This document shows, one piece after another, positions 45,325 through 57,164 of a DNA stretch of 64,000 nucleotides (its first letter is position 1; each line of letters opens with the position of its first letter). Where the stretch lies: the NCBI RefSeq assembly GCF_932294415.1, contig NC_065538.1, positions 11,538,330 through 11,602,329 of the forward strand, written 5' to 3'. The position numbers and the translations under genes are program-made. Under the pieces are notes generated by a model. The model did not search any database. It saw only the letters and a list, made by a program, of their open reading frames with translations, and was not told where the DNA came from. The DNA is from Quercus robur. Lineage: Eukaryota > Streptophyta > Magnoliopsida > Fagales > Fagaceae.

Positions 45325-45592
45325 AGCTGCGTTTGAAACGCGGCTCTAACACATAGTATAGCCGCGCTTCAGACATAAAACGCAGCCCAAGCTGACCTAC
45401 AGCCGCGTTTTCTACAAAAACGCAGCTATAGGTCCCGAACCAATGCACTGTGTAGAACCCCGGCTATAGCTGCGTTTCAAACGCAGCTCTATGTTGCATC
45501 TATAGCCGCGTTTTCATATAAAACGTGGCTATAGGTCCCTCACCTGGGAGTTTAAAAAACGCGGCTCTAGGACAAAATAAACGCGGCTATGT
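45325..45592. repeat. Right subterminal repeat zone of the CACTA element
   Basis: Same GCCGCGTTTT / AAACGCGGCT words as on the left, about nine copies, closing with AAACGCGGCTATG. The expected inverted CACTA terminus is not visible. Confidence 0.8.
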
Positions 45593-46988
45593 ACATAATT
45601 TTATTACTTATTTTTAAAATTTTGGTGGAAAATGCTAGGCTCTTACATGGGCCCTTTTACCTATGGGATCTTTTAAGTTGTTTGAATTTTATCTTACAAC
45701 TCATTGACACAATGTTATTACTTTTAAATTTTGGTGGAAAATGGGACCTTTTTACCTATTGGATCCCAAGAGGCACAGAGTATGTGTTTGTGAATTTCAG
45801 ACTAGATTTGTTGAAACTTGAAAGGACTCCTTCAAACTAAGATTGAAGGAATTTTCTTTAGTCTACGATGTGATGATTTATAAGACCTTATACTTGTATA
45901 ATTTGAATGAACAAAGTTTCTCTTCAAACTAGTTTGGAGAAAAACTTTTCAAACTTCTCATATGTATCTTCTTCTTTTTTTGTGTGAATTTTGAAAATCT
46001 AACTATTGAATTTCATGTTTCTTATGTTCTTAACATGCATATCAAATTTCATTCAAATTGGATATTATTTACTATTCGATCAATAAACTTATTTTGTATA
46101 CACAATTTTAGATCATAAAAGTTTGAAATTTTAACATTTGTTTGATGAGATAGTGACTGATCTTTGATTTTCTTGAAATTTTACATGCATGAAGAATATA
46201 ATTAGAACATGCAATCTAATGGTTAGATTTTCAAAATTTACATCCAATATAGAGATATATGAGAAGTTTGTAGAGTTTCTCTCCAAACTAGTTTGTAGAG
46301 AAACTTTGTTCAATTTGAATAAGTCACATGAATTATTCAAAATGCCATTTAACTAAAAGTACACATGGACAAATCTTGCAACTGTCATGTAGTGGGTTGG
46401 AGGAAAATTCTACCAAATCATTTTGGTAGTAGTAACTTACTAACCTTGGCCTTATCAGAGTCATGATAGCTTTGGCATATTTTGTAGGCTCCAGTAGGGA
46501 CTTTGACGGTGTGTGTAGTGAGTTGGAGGTCTGGTGAGGCTTTGATAATAGCAGTGATGGAACTATAGTTGGACATGCCCCCCTCCCCCAATTTTTTTTC
46601 AAAATATTTTTTAGTGTTTGTGTGTATGTATGTATGTACGTATGTATGTATTAATTTTAGCAATTTGTTTCAATAAATTTGCACTTTGCCCTCTCAAGAA
46701 TATTATTGATCTTTTTAAAGGCCATAAAAAATTTTATTGATCTAAAATCTGAAATAAATTTAAGAAGCTCAATAATAAAATTTACAAATAACAAGCTTAA
46801 GCCCAAACAACACCCCAAAACAAACCCACACAAAAAAATAAAAATAAAAATAAAAATAAAATAAAATTTCCTAAGCCAATTCTAACTAGTCTAAGTGAAC
46901 ACCTACACACATCTGACCACACACAAGACACCACAAAGAAATGTAATAAAAAAAAAAAATGATTAACTTTCTAAATTGAGAAGTTCTA
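45593..46988. other. Flank of the CACTA element and intergenic DNA
   Basis: 45618-45714 repeats the left flank (AATGCTAGGCTCTTACATGG, CTCATTGACACA) and a shorter third version follows at 45725-45765. 45915-46300 has an inverted pair, CAAAGTTTCTCTTCAAACTA and CTAGTTTGTAGAGAAACTTT. 46617-46652 is a GTAT microsatellite and 46838-46866 an AAAATA run. No gene. Confidence 0.5.
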
Positions 46989-47146
46989 CGTTCACAACAT
47001 TTTCATAACAAATCACATGTGATAAGTTGTTATTGGTTATAATTTGAATCCACAACTTAAATTACTTTTTTGCCCACTCATAACAATCAATAATAACGTA
47101 TCACTTATGATTTGTTTTAAAAATGTAGTAAAAATATTGTGAACAT
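46989..47146. mobile_element. MITE with TTCACAACA-type inverted ends, copy 2
   Basis: GTTCACAACATTTTCATAAC on the left and ATATTGTGAAC on the right, with the same centre (TTGTTATTGGTTATAATTTG, CAATCAATAATAACG) as the copies at 8184 and 62051. Confidence 0.7.
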
Positions 47147-47501
47147 AACATTTCTCCTCTAAATGAATGCTTATTTGAAGTTCCAAAAAAAATTGTTTAT
47201 ATTTTTGCCCCCTCTAACTCTAAGTTCTAGCTCCGTCCCTGGATAAAAGGATGGGGATGAGGAGATTTGTGCTTGGTCTGAAGTCTAAACCGTGTTTGTG
47301 GATTATTATTGTGTTTGGTAGGGCGTATTCAACTTTTACTAATACGATAATGTGGCATTTTCTTACTTTGTAGAATTCAAATCCTAATAGACTTTAAAGG
47401 TAGACAATTGATTTTTTTTTTTTAGCATAACTTGACTGAGTAAACGATCACATGGCGATATATTATTGGATACATTCATTGTCTCTTGGAATCAGCATAG
47501 G

Positions 47502-48056
47502 AATTGATCTTTAAGGTTGAATGATGTATTTTGGGCATATTGCATTGCCTATAAAAATATTCTTGGTATGCCTCCCTATAGACTTGTTTATGGTAAAGCT
47601 TGTCACTTGCCTATGGAATTAGAACATAAATCATATTGGGCAATAAAGATATTTAACTTTAATTTAGACAAGGCTAGTTCATTGAGAAAATTGCAATTGA
47701 ATGAGTTGGAAGAAATTTGGCGTGATGCATATGAGAATTCTAGGATTTCTAAAGAAAGAATGAAGGTTTTTCATGACAAATAAATTTTAGGGAAATTTTT
47801 TGAACCATCTCAAAAAGTTCTTTTGTATAATTCTAGGTTACCTTTGTTCCCCGAAAAATTGAGATCTAGATGGACTGGACCTTTCATTTCTAAAAATGTT
47901 TTCCCCCATGGTGTCATAGAAATTGAAAATCCTAAGAATCGTAACATATTGAAGGTGAATGGACAACATCTTAAGCCATTTCTTGAGAATTTTTCACAAG
48001 AGGAGGAATCCATTAATTTGGAGGATCCCATTTATCAAGACTTGCCAAGCAATTAG
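47502..48056 (+). pseudogene. Integrase end of an Athila-like Ty3/gypsy element
   Basis: The frame reads LNDVFWAYCIAYKNILGMPP, then VYGKACHLPMELEHKSYWAI, and after the stop LRSRWTGPFISKNVFPHG and VNGQHLKPFLE, ending at TAG 48054-48056. This is the C-terminal part of an Athila-type integrase. Two in-frame stops (TGA 47505-47507 for Trp, TAA 47781-47783) show it is dead. RT, RNase H and the catalytic integrase core are missing upstream. Its 3' region and LTR follow. Confidence 0.85.
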
Positions 48057-49720
48057 CATTAGTGTTTGTGTCGTATTTTAGATTTTTTTTTTCTTTTTAT
48101 TATTTTTGTTATTTGGTTTTCTAACCTATTTTGCAAGTGTTAAAGTTTTTTTTTTTTTTTTGTTCATTTATATTCATCTCTTCAAGGTACTCACTATAAT
48201 CTCTACTCTTTATTGTTTTTCCTTGTTAACATTGAGGACAATGTAAGTTTTAGGTTTGGGGGAGGAACTTGAGATGATTTGCATTTGGTTTAATTTTATG
48301 TTAATTTTTTTTTTGGTTGTTTTTAGTGATTTTTGTTTTTGTTTTTAGTCCAATTTTCAAAAAAAAGAAGAAGAAAAAAAGTGTTGCTTTAGCAAGAGTT
48401 TTAAGTCAAAGTTCTTTATGCTACTTCTATCTAAAGAATTCCACTGTTTTTCATGCTTAACTATTATGCACCTGCACTTTAGCCACATGAACATGTTTCT
48501 TGATTGAGAGATTGAGATAACTTTGAAAATCTTGAAAATAAAATATAAAGACTATAATCCAAGTAAGTTCTTGAGCCATTCATTTTTTTTAGAGGGTTAT
48601 TTTCTTTTGATCTCTTTTTCATTTGGAAGCACATAACTTTGTTGTTGCTTAGTCTCATTATTCTTTGATTTGGTCAAATGCTAAGAATTCATCAATTTTA
48701 TACCACACTTGAATAAGTTAAAGTCATGGATTTTGAAAAACAATCCCAATCCTTAAGAGATGATTTTAGGTCATCTTTGTTAATTTTAAGCCTTTATAAT
48801 TTTCTTTCTTGATTCATTACCGCTAGTCACCCATTTGAGCCTATTATTTTAGCCATTCTTTTTCAAACCCTTTCCTAAAATGTTCCAAGAATGAATGCAA
48901 TCACATTGTCTTATTGCGGTAAATTTGTGGTGAAATCGTTGGAAGAAAAGGAGGAGTCACTCAAAAAAAAAAAAAGTCATAAACAGAAAAGGAAAAATGA
49001 TGAAAAAAAGGGGAATGTGAAAGAGGAAGAAATAGAGAATGAAATTGTTTATGAAATTTTGAAGAAAAAGAGAGAAAGTGAAAGTGCAATATTCAAGAAA
49101 CTTGAGAGGATAAATCAATTATCATATACTCAAAAGAAGTTGTCTCTCTAATTATTCTTGGGAATATTTATTATTTTTACCTATACCCTTTGTTTTGAAT
49201 TCCTCCTCTTTACCCTACATTACGTCCCAATGAAAGTCCTATTTGATCTTAAGGAAGGTATGGTTTGGATCTTGACATGATTAATCAATGTGTGTGGTGT
49301 AATATTCTTAGTGTTTGACATCCTTTCATGAGACTATGAATGTCTTTTATTTTGTTTCACCGTTCTTCATCTTATTTATATGTGAGATATTAGTCTTTGT
49401 TCTACATTATTCTGCTCACATATGTTTGAGAGTGTTATACCCTTTTCAGAGTGATTTTATTTGTTGAGTGTTAACAACTGTGAGATTTGAGTTGAAGCAT
49501 AACTTTTGATAGAAATTCAAGCCATGTTTTATCTTAAGACTAAGGTTATGTTTGTGTTGGCTAAACTATTCACACACAGAGTATTGATGGCATGTGGAAT
49601 ACCTTTGGTGGTTGTTAGTATTTTGACCTTTGATTAACTATTTCTACTAAAGGAATAATTTTTTGTATTTGTCTTAAGTCGCTTAAATTGCTACGGACTA
49701 GCAATGAGCTGGTTGTGGAG
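48057..49720. other. 3' untranslated region of the Athila-like element
   Basis: The purine-rich word TTTAGGTTTGGGGGAGGAAC at 48249-48268, after CATTGAGGACAATG, is typical for this group. A Lys/Glu-rich frame at 48891-49151 is low-complexity and not convincing as a gene. The region runs to the LTR at 49721. Confidence 0.55.
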
Positions 49721-50938
49721 TGTGATAATAGCTTAATTTTGCATATTTATACAATTATTAGAAAGTATTATCATACTTATTTTGAGTTAATTTATGCATT
49801 TTATATTTGGTTTTGGAATAATGTTGTATAATCAAGTTTGTGCTTAATTGAATTTTAATGCATGAATTTGTCTTTTGTAGGATATTGAAATTAAATAAGT
49901 GGATTTGTGCAAAGAATAAAATTAATGAACTTTACTTTTACAAGGGTCATAATGAAGTCAAAGAAGGTCAACTCAATTAAATTCAAGTCCAATTGGGATT
50001 AGGATTCCAGCCTGCACACTAGTTAGTATTTAGAGCATAACTTTCAGTTCAGATGTCCAATTGAGATGATTCAAGTTGGGCTGGAAACCTAACTTAAAGG
50101 TCTACAACTTTGTAGTTCACCAAAAGTCTGAATTTTGAATTTAAATAGGCCACAAATGTCGGTTAAATAAAGCCTAAAAACCTAGGATTTTCTTCAAACA
50201 GGAATTCAACTTGTAATAGGATTCCTTGACCTATTTAAAGGCTTTTTAGGGAAAAATTCAAAGGGGAGCTGCTGTAAAACAAAATTTAGTTTTTTTTTTT
50301 AAGTTTCTTTACTGTTTTTAGAGTTTTATTTGTGTTATGGCTTGCTATAAGCCTTGCTAAGGCAATGGGTGAAACCCAACTGTTTATTGGTATGTTCTTA
50401 ACAATTATTTATTGGTTTTAATGCTTATGTTTTTATGTTTTTTTTATTGTTTTACTCATCTAGAAAAGTATTTAGTTCTCTATAATTCTTTGATTTATCA
50501 TAGACCCCAAGCACGTTAAGTGCTTAGTATTCCCTACAAACTAATTTACTAGTTTTGTTTTGCCTAAAATCAATCAATTTCATGAAACTACCTTGGAAAA
50601 TTAATTCTTGATTTTTTATTGTTAAATCATCCGACTAAGATCATTCTTCGTATGAATTTTAGTTGAGTTATAAAATAAATATTGTTAAGACTACCAATAG
50701 ATGTGTTGTGTGTAGATTCCTAAACCTTAACGCCTTAATATATTGTCATTTTTTTTTCAATTTAAATTACCTTTACTAAACCATCAAAAATATCTTCAAT
50801 TAAACTTTATTATTTTTGTTTTATTCTCTTGTGGTTTGCCTATCAATTCCCTTTTCCCTGTAGATTCAACCTCGGACTTACCAAATTGTTACTTCGCAAC
50901 AATCCTGCACATGGGAGCATTATTTAAGTCGCAGCACC
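49721..50938 (+). repeat. 3' LTR of the Athila-like element
   Basis: Starts TGTGATAATAGCTTAATTTT behind GGTTGTGGAG and ends near 50938 (GTAGATTCAACCTCGGACTT, then CCTGCACATGGGAGC and GTCGCAGCA). These are end motifs I know from Athila-type LTRs. The exact right end is uncertain because another retroelement joins directly there. Confidence 0.65.
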
Positions 50939-50962
50939 ATGTGTTTGTGAAAATGCCTCTAT

Positions 50963-51905
50963 GCTTGCTAATCCTCATGATTGTGATGACATGGTACATG
51001 AATTTATGGGTGTTGTTAAAATTCCAAATGTCAAACTCTAGAAGAAAAATACTAAGAATTTTCATGAGAAATTGAGCAAGTTCATTTGTGAAAATGATGA
51101 ATTGAATAATAAGCTCAATGAATCCAACAATTTGGTTGAAAAGTATAAGAAACTTGTTGAACATTCTCTTAAAAAACTAAAGGAGTTCGAATGTTTGAAT
51201 ATAGACTTGGATACTAAACTTGTTTTGTCTAACAAACTTGTTAATGATCTTAAATGTCAAAATGAATCTCTTAAGATGCATGCCGAGTGTTTGATTGCTG
51301 AACCTATTGCTAAAAATGAAGAAAATCTTTGTTGCAATCATGTTGTGTTGCCTAATTTTGTGCCTATTGTGAGTTCTACCGTTAAAGACAAATCAGTGTA
51401 CATTCCTCCAAACAAAAAAAAACCAAAAAGTGGAGAGAAAGGCTCTTAAGCCTAAGCCTTTGTTTAGGTCTCATCCTAGAGATTTGAATGTATCAAAGTT
51501 TATTCCTACTTGCCACCATTGTAGTGTGATTGGTCACATAAGACCACAATGTTCCATGAACAAAACCATGTTGCTAGATTCCTCTCTAAAAAGCCTAGTG
51601 GACCTAAACTCATTATTTGTCACCATTGTGGTGCATTTGGTCATCTAAGACCTCATTGCTCTAAGTCTCAAGCTCTTAAAAGAATCAAAAGAAAAGAAAA
51701 ACTTGAACTTCTTAAAAGTTGTGCTTTGCAAGCTAAACCGGATTTGATTGAAAGTGGTAAGTTGTTGAAGCATGTTGTTAATGCTCTTACCTCCTTGTTT
51801 ATGTGCATCTTCAGTTCTCATTCTTCCAACCCTTATCTTACTTCTCATGAGATACTCATTTCAAACAATCATTCCATTTGGATGAGGAAGGGTTCCTATA
51901 GTTGA
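50963..51905 (+). pseudogene. Gag remnant of a Sirevirus-type Ty1/copia element
   Basis: Pieces in shifting frames: NPHDCDDMVHEFMGVVKIPN with a stop at 51025, then a coiled-coil stretch (LSKFICENDELNNKLNESNN, KYKKLVEHSLKKLKEFECLN). A Lys/Pro part follows, then two zinc knuckles: CHHCSVIGHIRPQC (about 51511) and CHHCGAFGHLRPHC (about 51619). Two knuckles and a coiled coil fit Sirevirus gag. Several frameshifts and stops make it inactive. Protease, integrase and RT do not follow; the sequence passes directly into a non-coding 3' region. Confidence 0.7.
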
Positions 51906-54744
51906 GCTTATGCTTTTTTGGCCCTAGATCTAATTCTTTCAATCTTTGTAAGACTCTTCATGCATTAGATAATTCATACTCACATTGTGTATTTTGCATC
52001 TCTTTGTATGCATTGTTTTTGTTGTTGATCTTACTTTATTGCATTTGTTTTGTGTGAGTAAAAATCCAAAAACGGATAAAAAGTGAAAATTTCAAAAAAT
52101 TTGATCATATATATTTGAGCACATATCACATGTGAGATTGGCCTAATACCACCGTGCTAACGGCATAGTGAATTTACGAGTTTAGCATGTTATGTATGAA
52201 CATTTTCTAAGTGTGAGCAGCATCTAGAAATTTACGTTTGATTGTTGTAAATAGATCTTCAAGTTTGTCATGAATGATTAGTCAATAGTCTTGTTTGATC
52301 TTGATACATGCGTAGACTTGTGTCTATATATATCCTCACTTTTTTTTTTCTTTGAAAGAGTTCTAATCTCTAAAAAGAGAAAAGAGCTGTAAAAGCCTTA
52401 CTTCGAAAACTAGTTTGACTAGGAAAAGGTGGAGTAAATATGTATTAAAATGTATGCTGTGAAAACCAAAGGCTTATTCATTAAAGAAATATCAAAAGTT
52501 CATGGCGTCGTTTCTCAAAAATTTGAATGTATTGATCAAAAATATGAAAAATGAAAGCCAAATGAAAAGCTTTCAATCCAAATGTAATCACATTAGTAAG
52601 GGATCATATATGTTCATTTCTACAAGAGAGATAGGTCACTTGACTTTGTACTAGTTGTGTATGACTTGATTGAATTGATCATTGAAGTTTCATACTAGAC
52701 TATAGACTAGTTCATACTTGATCCACACACACAACACACATTTTTAATGTTCAATGAATGCCTATTTCATTTGTGTGATTGTACGTGTTCAAATGTGATG
52801 CGTGTGTACTCAACCATATGTGGATCAAACTAAAAAGATTTTTGATTGTTTTATTTGTATTTGGAAGTATTTTTCATCACTCTTTATTTCTAGATTTTGT
52901 ACCTACTTTGTTTTCAGTGTTTCAAGCTTGTTTTTGTGTTGAAAATAGGGATTAGAGTCTTTCATGAATCTTTTGCGTGTAGTTTGCGACTTGGCTATGA
53001 GTTGCGAAGCTGAAAAATGCATTTTTAGCATTTTTGGTCATCAGACAGAGACTTTCACAAGTGTCTTGCGAGTAACTCGCGAGAAGGGTCTACTCATGAA
53101 AATTCCCAGCTACCTGCAAAAATTTCCAGATCAGCTATTTTATAGGTATTTCTTAAGTTTTTGGTCTAAAACTCCTCATATGTCTCTATTATGACTCTAT
53201 CCTCTCCAAACCCTCTTTCTCAAAGCATTTACATCAAAACCCAACTAATTTCAAATTTTTTACATTTCATAAATATCTCGAAGGTATCTTTAACACTTTT
53301 AATTGTTTTTAATTCTTAGATTATGTTTTTGAGGGTTTTATGTTCATAGTTGGGATTTTCTCAAATAGGGGTTGGAAAACTTAATTTTTGTCAATCTTTT
53401 TTATTGAGTTTTGTTTTAAATGTCTATTTGCTTTGGATGTTGGCTCCTTGTGGCAAAAATAACTTGTATTTAAGGATAGATTTTCTTATGTTCATGCATT
53501 GTTTATCATAAATGTGTAGTGTGTGTGCTCTTTAAGTATTTGATAAAATGCCTCTATAGTATTTGATAAAATGTGTAGTGTGTGTACTCTTAAGTATTTG
53601 ATAAAATGCCTCTATAGTATTTTTTTCACTCTTTTGGACTCCGATGAGTACCAATTTTTGGGGATTACCATGGTTATACATGTTTATCATGTTTTGATCA
53701 TTATTTGTGTGTTTTACACACTTTGCCCCATGAGTGCTTGCTCGTGCATTGGTCATGAATCTCACATGCACACTAGATGCACCATTGATGCACACACTCT
53801 AACACTTGATATGTTTTGCATACACTTATATTAGTTAAGTCTTTTTAGACCTTTTAGCACATATAACATGTTCTTGTGTCTATGTCATGCCTTAGTCTAT
53901 ACCTTGTTCCACCATCCTTAGAATGTCATGTTTACTTTATAATTTGTAACATTGTGTTTTTAAGATGTTTTATCTTTTGTTTAAGTTTCATTTTCTCATT
54001 TATCTTACACCCCTCATGCATCATTATCCTTATTCATATCTTATTTTCTTTCCTTCCTTCCTCTTAATTCATTTGTCTATTCATGACAAAAAAGAGGAGA
54101 GTATACTAGAGAGTATACCGAAATGTATCATCATTTCTATAGAACTCACGTCCACATTCTCGGGGGAGAAGTTCTATCTCATTCACATTCGTAAGGGGAG
54201 AATGCTACAGGGGAGATGCATATATCAAGGGGGAGAAGACATTTTTTTATCAGGAAAACCTTGTTTTGTTTTTGTTTTACCCTATATTTGTTTTCTTATT
54301 TTGCTTTATAGTGCTTTGAGTTATATTTAGTATCTATATTTTGTTGTTCTCATTGCATCATGTTTATGTGTTGGACATGCATACATCTTTATGCTATTTT
54401 GCTTTATTGGTTGCATGTTCAGATGATCATTTTCTTTGCTATATGATCATTGTAGTCATTTCCATATGACTGTCATATGTTTGATCAATTTACTCATATA
54501 TTTCACATCATGTTTACTTTATCGCATTTTTACTTGTTACATTATATTTGTCATTTTATTACTTGCTTTACCTTAAGGGTTTAATACGTTTTGTGCAAGT
54601 GTTTCAAGTTACAGGTATTGTGTTCCAAGTTCATCACAGGTTTTAGATTTAGGTGTGAGTAAGTTTTGCTATTGTTCCCAAACCCATGTTAAGTCTAGAG
54701 TCTGTTATAGGGTGTTTTGTCACGGAATAGCCAAATGGGGAGAT
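51906..54744. other. 3' non-coding region of the Sirevirus-like relic
   Basis: Long AT-rich region with purine-rich words near its end (GGGGGAGAAG at 54161-54170 and 54230-54239, CCAAATGGGGAGA at 54731-54743), as seen before the LTR in Sireviruses. Also holds a 59-bp tandem duplication (53512-53628). No RT or integrase is found, so this may be a non-autonomous derivative. Confidence 0.5.
53512..53628. repeat. 59-bp tandem duplication
   Basis: ATGTGTAGTGTGTGTGCTC... and ATGTGTAGTGTGTGTACTC..., both continuing AAGTATTTGATAAAATGCCT, start at 53512 and 53571. Confidence 0.8.
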
Positions 54745-55790
54745 TGTAAAGTTGTAATTTATAACTATTTTTGTATTGGCTTTATTCCATGAAAAAAAGT
54801 GATGTAATGGCATTAATTTCGTTCCTTGTATTTTGTGAGATTTTATTGTATTGGGTTTAGTATTAAGATTAGTATTAAGATGGTGAAGAATCGAGCATAA
54901 AATGAAGATCAATGTAGTTTTGCTTCTAGCTCACTAGAAGCTTGCAAGTAAAGGTTCCCATGAAAAGAGCACGTGAGAAGCATATGTTGAAAGCTGAAGA
55001 GTCAAGTGCGAGGCTATTTTTTACGAGTGCGAGGCTGTTTTTCACGAGTGCTTCGCGAGACAGGCCATCTTATGACATACTTGCAAAAAATTCTGCTTGG
55101 AGGATTTTAAGTGTGACTTTCTTACCCTTCACCCATACTATATATACCCCCATTACCCACAAAAGTAAGAGAGGACATTCAGAGAGAAAACCCTAGATAG
55201 GTTTCTACAACACAACACACCCATCTTTTAGAGAGAGAGCTACTTATCCTTAGTGAGAAATCATTATAGCCTCTTCTTCTTTCCTCTTCTGTTGTCATAC
55301 CTTGAGAGGAGATTTGTACCCAAACACAACCCACACCTAATCTGAGTGTAGAGAGTGTTTTAGAGCTTGGGAAGTTTTGGGGATTTGCCAAAAGAAGCTA
55401 GTGAGACTTGGTAGATGCAATCAGGCGTATTGCAGGATTCGAATAGTTAGTGAATATAAGACTCTAAGAAGTCTATTGGTAGCAAGAGCTTGAAGGGCTC
55501 AAGTGCATTGGGTATACTAAGTTTGGAGTGTCTTTTGTTATTACTCCAACTTATTCACTAATAGATTGATTTCGACTTGGAGGATCGCGGAGAGATTTTT
55601 CGCCGTGTTTTTTGGTTTCCTCTTCGATAACACGTCTTAGTGTTATCTTATGTTTGCATCTCTCTTCTCTTACTCTTGTACTTTACATTTATTGTTTGTT
55701 GTTCATATTTATGCACTAGAGTAGTTATCTGTTCATTGCGCACATTTATTCTTGTTTCGAACTTAGTATTAAGTGAAAAAACGATCTAGC
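54745..55790 (+). repeat. LTR of the Sirevirus-like relic (right end approximate)
   Basis: Begins TGTAAAGTTGTAATTTATAA directly behind the purine tract. TATATATA at 55139-55146 is the likely promoter, followed by AACCCTAGATAGG. The right border is not clear; I place it near 55790 where the sequence type changes. Confidence 0.5.
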
Positions 55791-56699
55791 CGTAATTTAA
55801 AATAATCAAAGTTAAAAATTAAATCAGACACATGATATATTACAATTAGTCGAGCGTAAAGGATAATATAAAAGGTGATAATATAAAAAGTAGAATGGAG
55901 GATTCTTATTCCATGTTTGAATTTCTTTTCCAATGAATTTGACACCCATTATTATACAAAGAGAGTTAGGCAGAAAAACAAAGGAGACTAATGAATTAGC
56001 ACCATTATTGCACGAGTTAGGCAAAGAGACATGGAGATGCCCACTAAAAAAATTATTTTAAGAAGTTAATAAAACTCTTCCATTTCCATTAAAATTTTTT
56101 GATTGAAAGAAAAGAAGACCCATTATTACTCCCAAGTCTCCCACTCAAGCAATGAAATCTGATCCTCACCCATTTATAAAAGTCTTCCATTTCCATTAAA
56201 ATTTTTTGATTGAAAGAAAAGAAGACCCATTATTAGTGAAAGAAAAGAAGACTTATTATTATTCCAAGTCTCCCACTCAAGCAATGAAAACTGATCCTCA
56301 CCCATTAATAAAAGTCTTCCATTTCCATTAAAATTTTTTGATTGAAAGAAAAGAAGACCCATGATTAGTCCAAGTCTCCCACTCAAGCAACGAAAACGAT
56401 CCTCACCCATTATATATATATATATATATATATATCTTTATCTTTATCTTTTTTGGTGCGTCAAACAAGTCCCAGTATTAGACAGTTTTTTAGTAAAGTA
56501 CAGATTTCTGAAAAAGTCAAGTTACCATGTCAAGCAAGTCATCTAGAAGAAGTTCATAAGGCTTAAATATTAAATTGAGTGATTAATCCTTAATTCACAT
56601 ATGTCACTAAACTAATCTAATGAGACACTAAATAAATGATAAAAAGAAAAATCAAATATTGTCCGGCGTCATCTAAAATTTTTCTAAGCTTAAAATCGG
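55791..56699. other. Repeat-rich upstream DNA between retroelement relics and the RLP 2 region
   Basis: Contains the tandem units at 56077-56410 and a TA microsatellite (56411-56434). 56455-56640 resembles 57660-57760, another piece of the duplicated RLP upstream region. No gene. Confidence 0.5.
56077..56410. repeat. Three tandem units of 106-132 bp
   Basis: TCTTCCATTTCCATTAAAAT begins at 56077, 56183 and 56315; each unit continues GAAAAGAAGACCCAT and CAAGTCTCCCACTCAAGCAA. The middle unit has an extra 26-bp internal repeat. Confidence 0.85.
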
Positions 56700-57142
56700 A
56701 CAAAATTGGCCTCTGCTCTTTTTAGGCAAAATAAATAGCATTCTACCCCCTTTTGCAAACTAATTATGGAAATGCCCTTCTTTTGAAAATCGACTTTCTC
56801 AAAATCAAGTTAAAATAAAAATTTCTAGAACTCTACAGTGGCGTTTTAAGGAGTCTATAGTGACGTTTTAATAACCTATAGTGACATTTTGTAACTCGAT
56901 TTCCATGAAGTCGAGTTACATGAATTTTTGTTACCTATAACTTGATTTCATGGAGCTTGAGTTAAAAAATGCCACTATAAGTTCTTAAAAAAGGTCACTA
57001 TAGGTCTTTAAAAACATTATTATAGGACTTAACTCGATTTTGAGAAAGTCGATTGTCAAAAGAGAGACATTTCCCTAATTAGTTTCGAAAAGAAGGTAGA
57101 ATACTATTTATTTTATCTAAAAAGGGCAGAAGCTAATTTTGT
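56700..57142. mobile_element. Foldback MITE with inverted arms of about 110 bp
   Basis: Left arm ACAAAATTGGCCTCTGCTCT... to ...AAAATCGACTTTCTCAAAAT; the right arm is its reverse complement, ending GCTAATTTTGT. The centre repeats short words on CTATAGTGACGTTTT and ACTCGATTT. No clear target duplication. Confidence 0.7.
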
Positions 57143-57164
57143 AGCATCATTTTTCGCTTTCCAT

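Larger units (their letters stand above)
39989..45592 (+). mobile_element. CACTA-type transposon carrying captured exons (right terminus decayed)
   Basis: The left end CACTACGAAAAACGCG begins at 39989 with the CACTA signature. Both subterminal zones (39996-40325 and 45325-45592) are arrays of GCCGCGTTTT / AAAACGCGGC / AGCTGCGTTT words in both orientations, as in En/Spm-type elements. The right zone stops at 45592 without a recognisable CGTAGTG, so that end is degraded or truncated. About 5.6 kb lie between. I see no transposase. Instead there are exon pieces from at least three unrelated host genes at 40554-40845, 41698-41748 and 44674-44761, all on the plus strand. This is the structure known as gene capture by CACTA elements. 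Confidence 0.8.

Noticed and set aside
48891-49151. An 86-codon Lys/Glu-rich frame
   Set aside because: Low-complexity purine-rich sequence within the 3' region of the Athila-like element; no homolog recognised.
56411-56434. TA dinucleotide tract as possible origin or regulatory site
   Set aside because: An ordinary microsatellite, as are 28594-28633 (AT) and 46617-46652 (GTAT).
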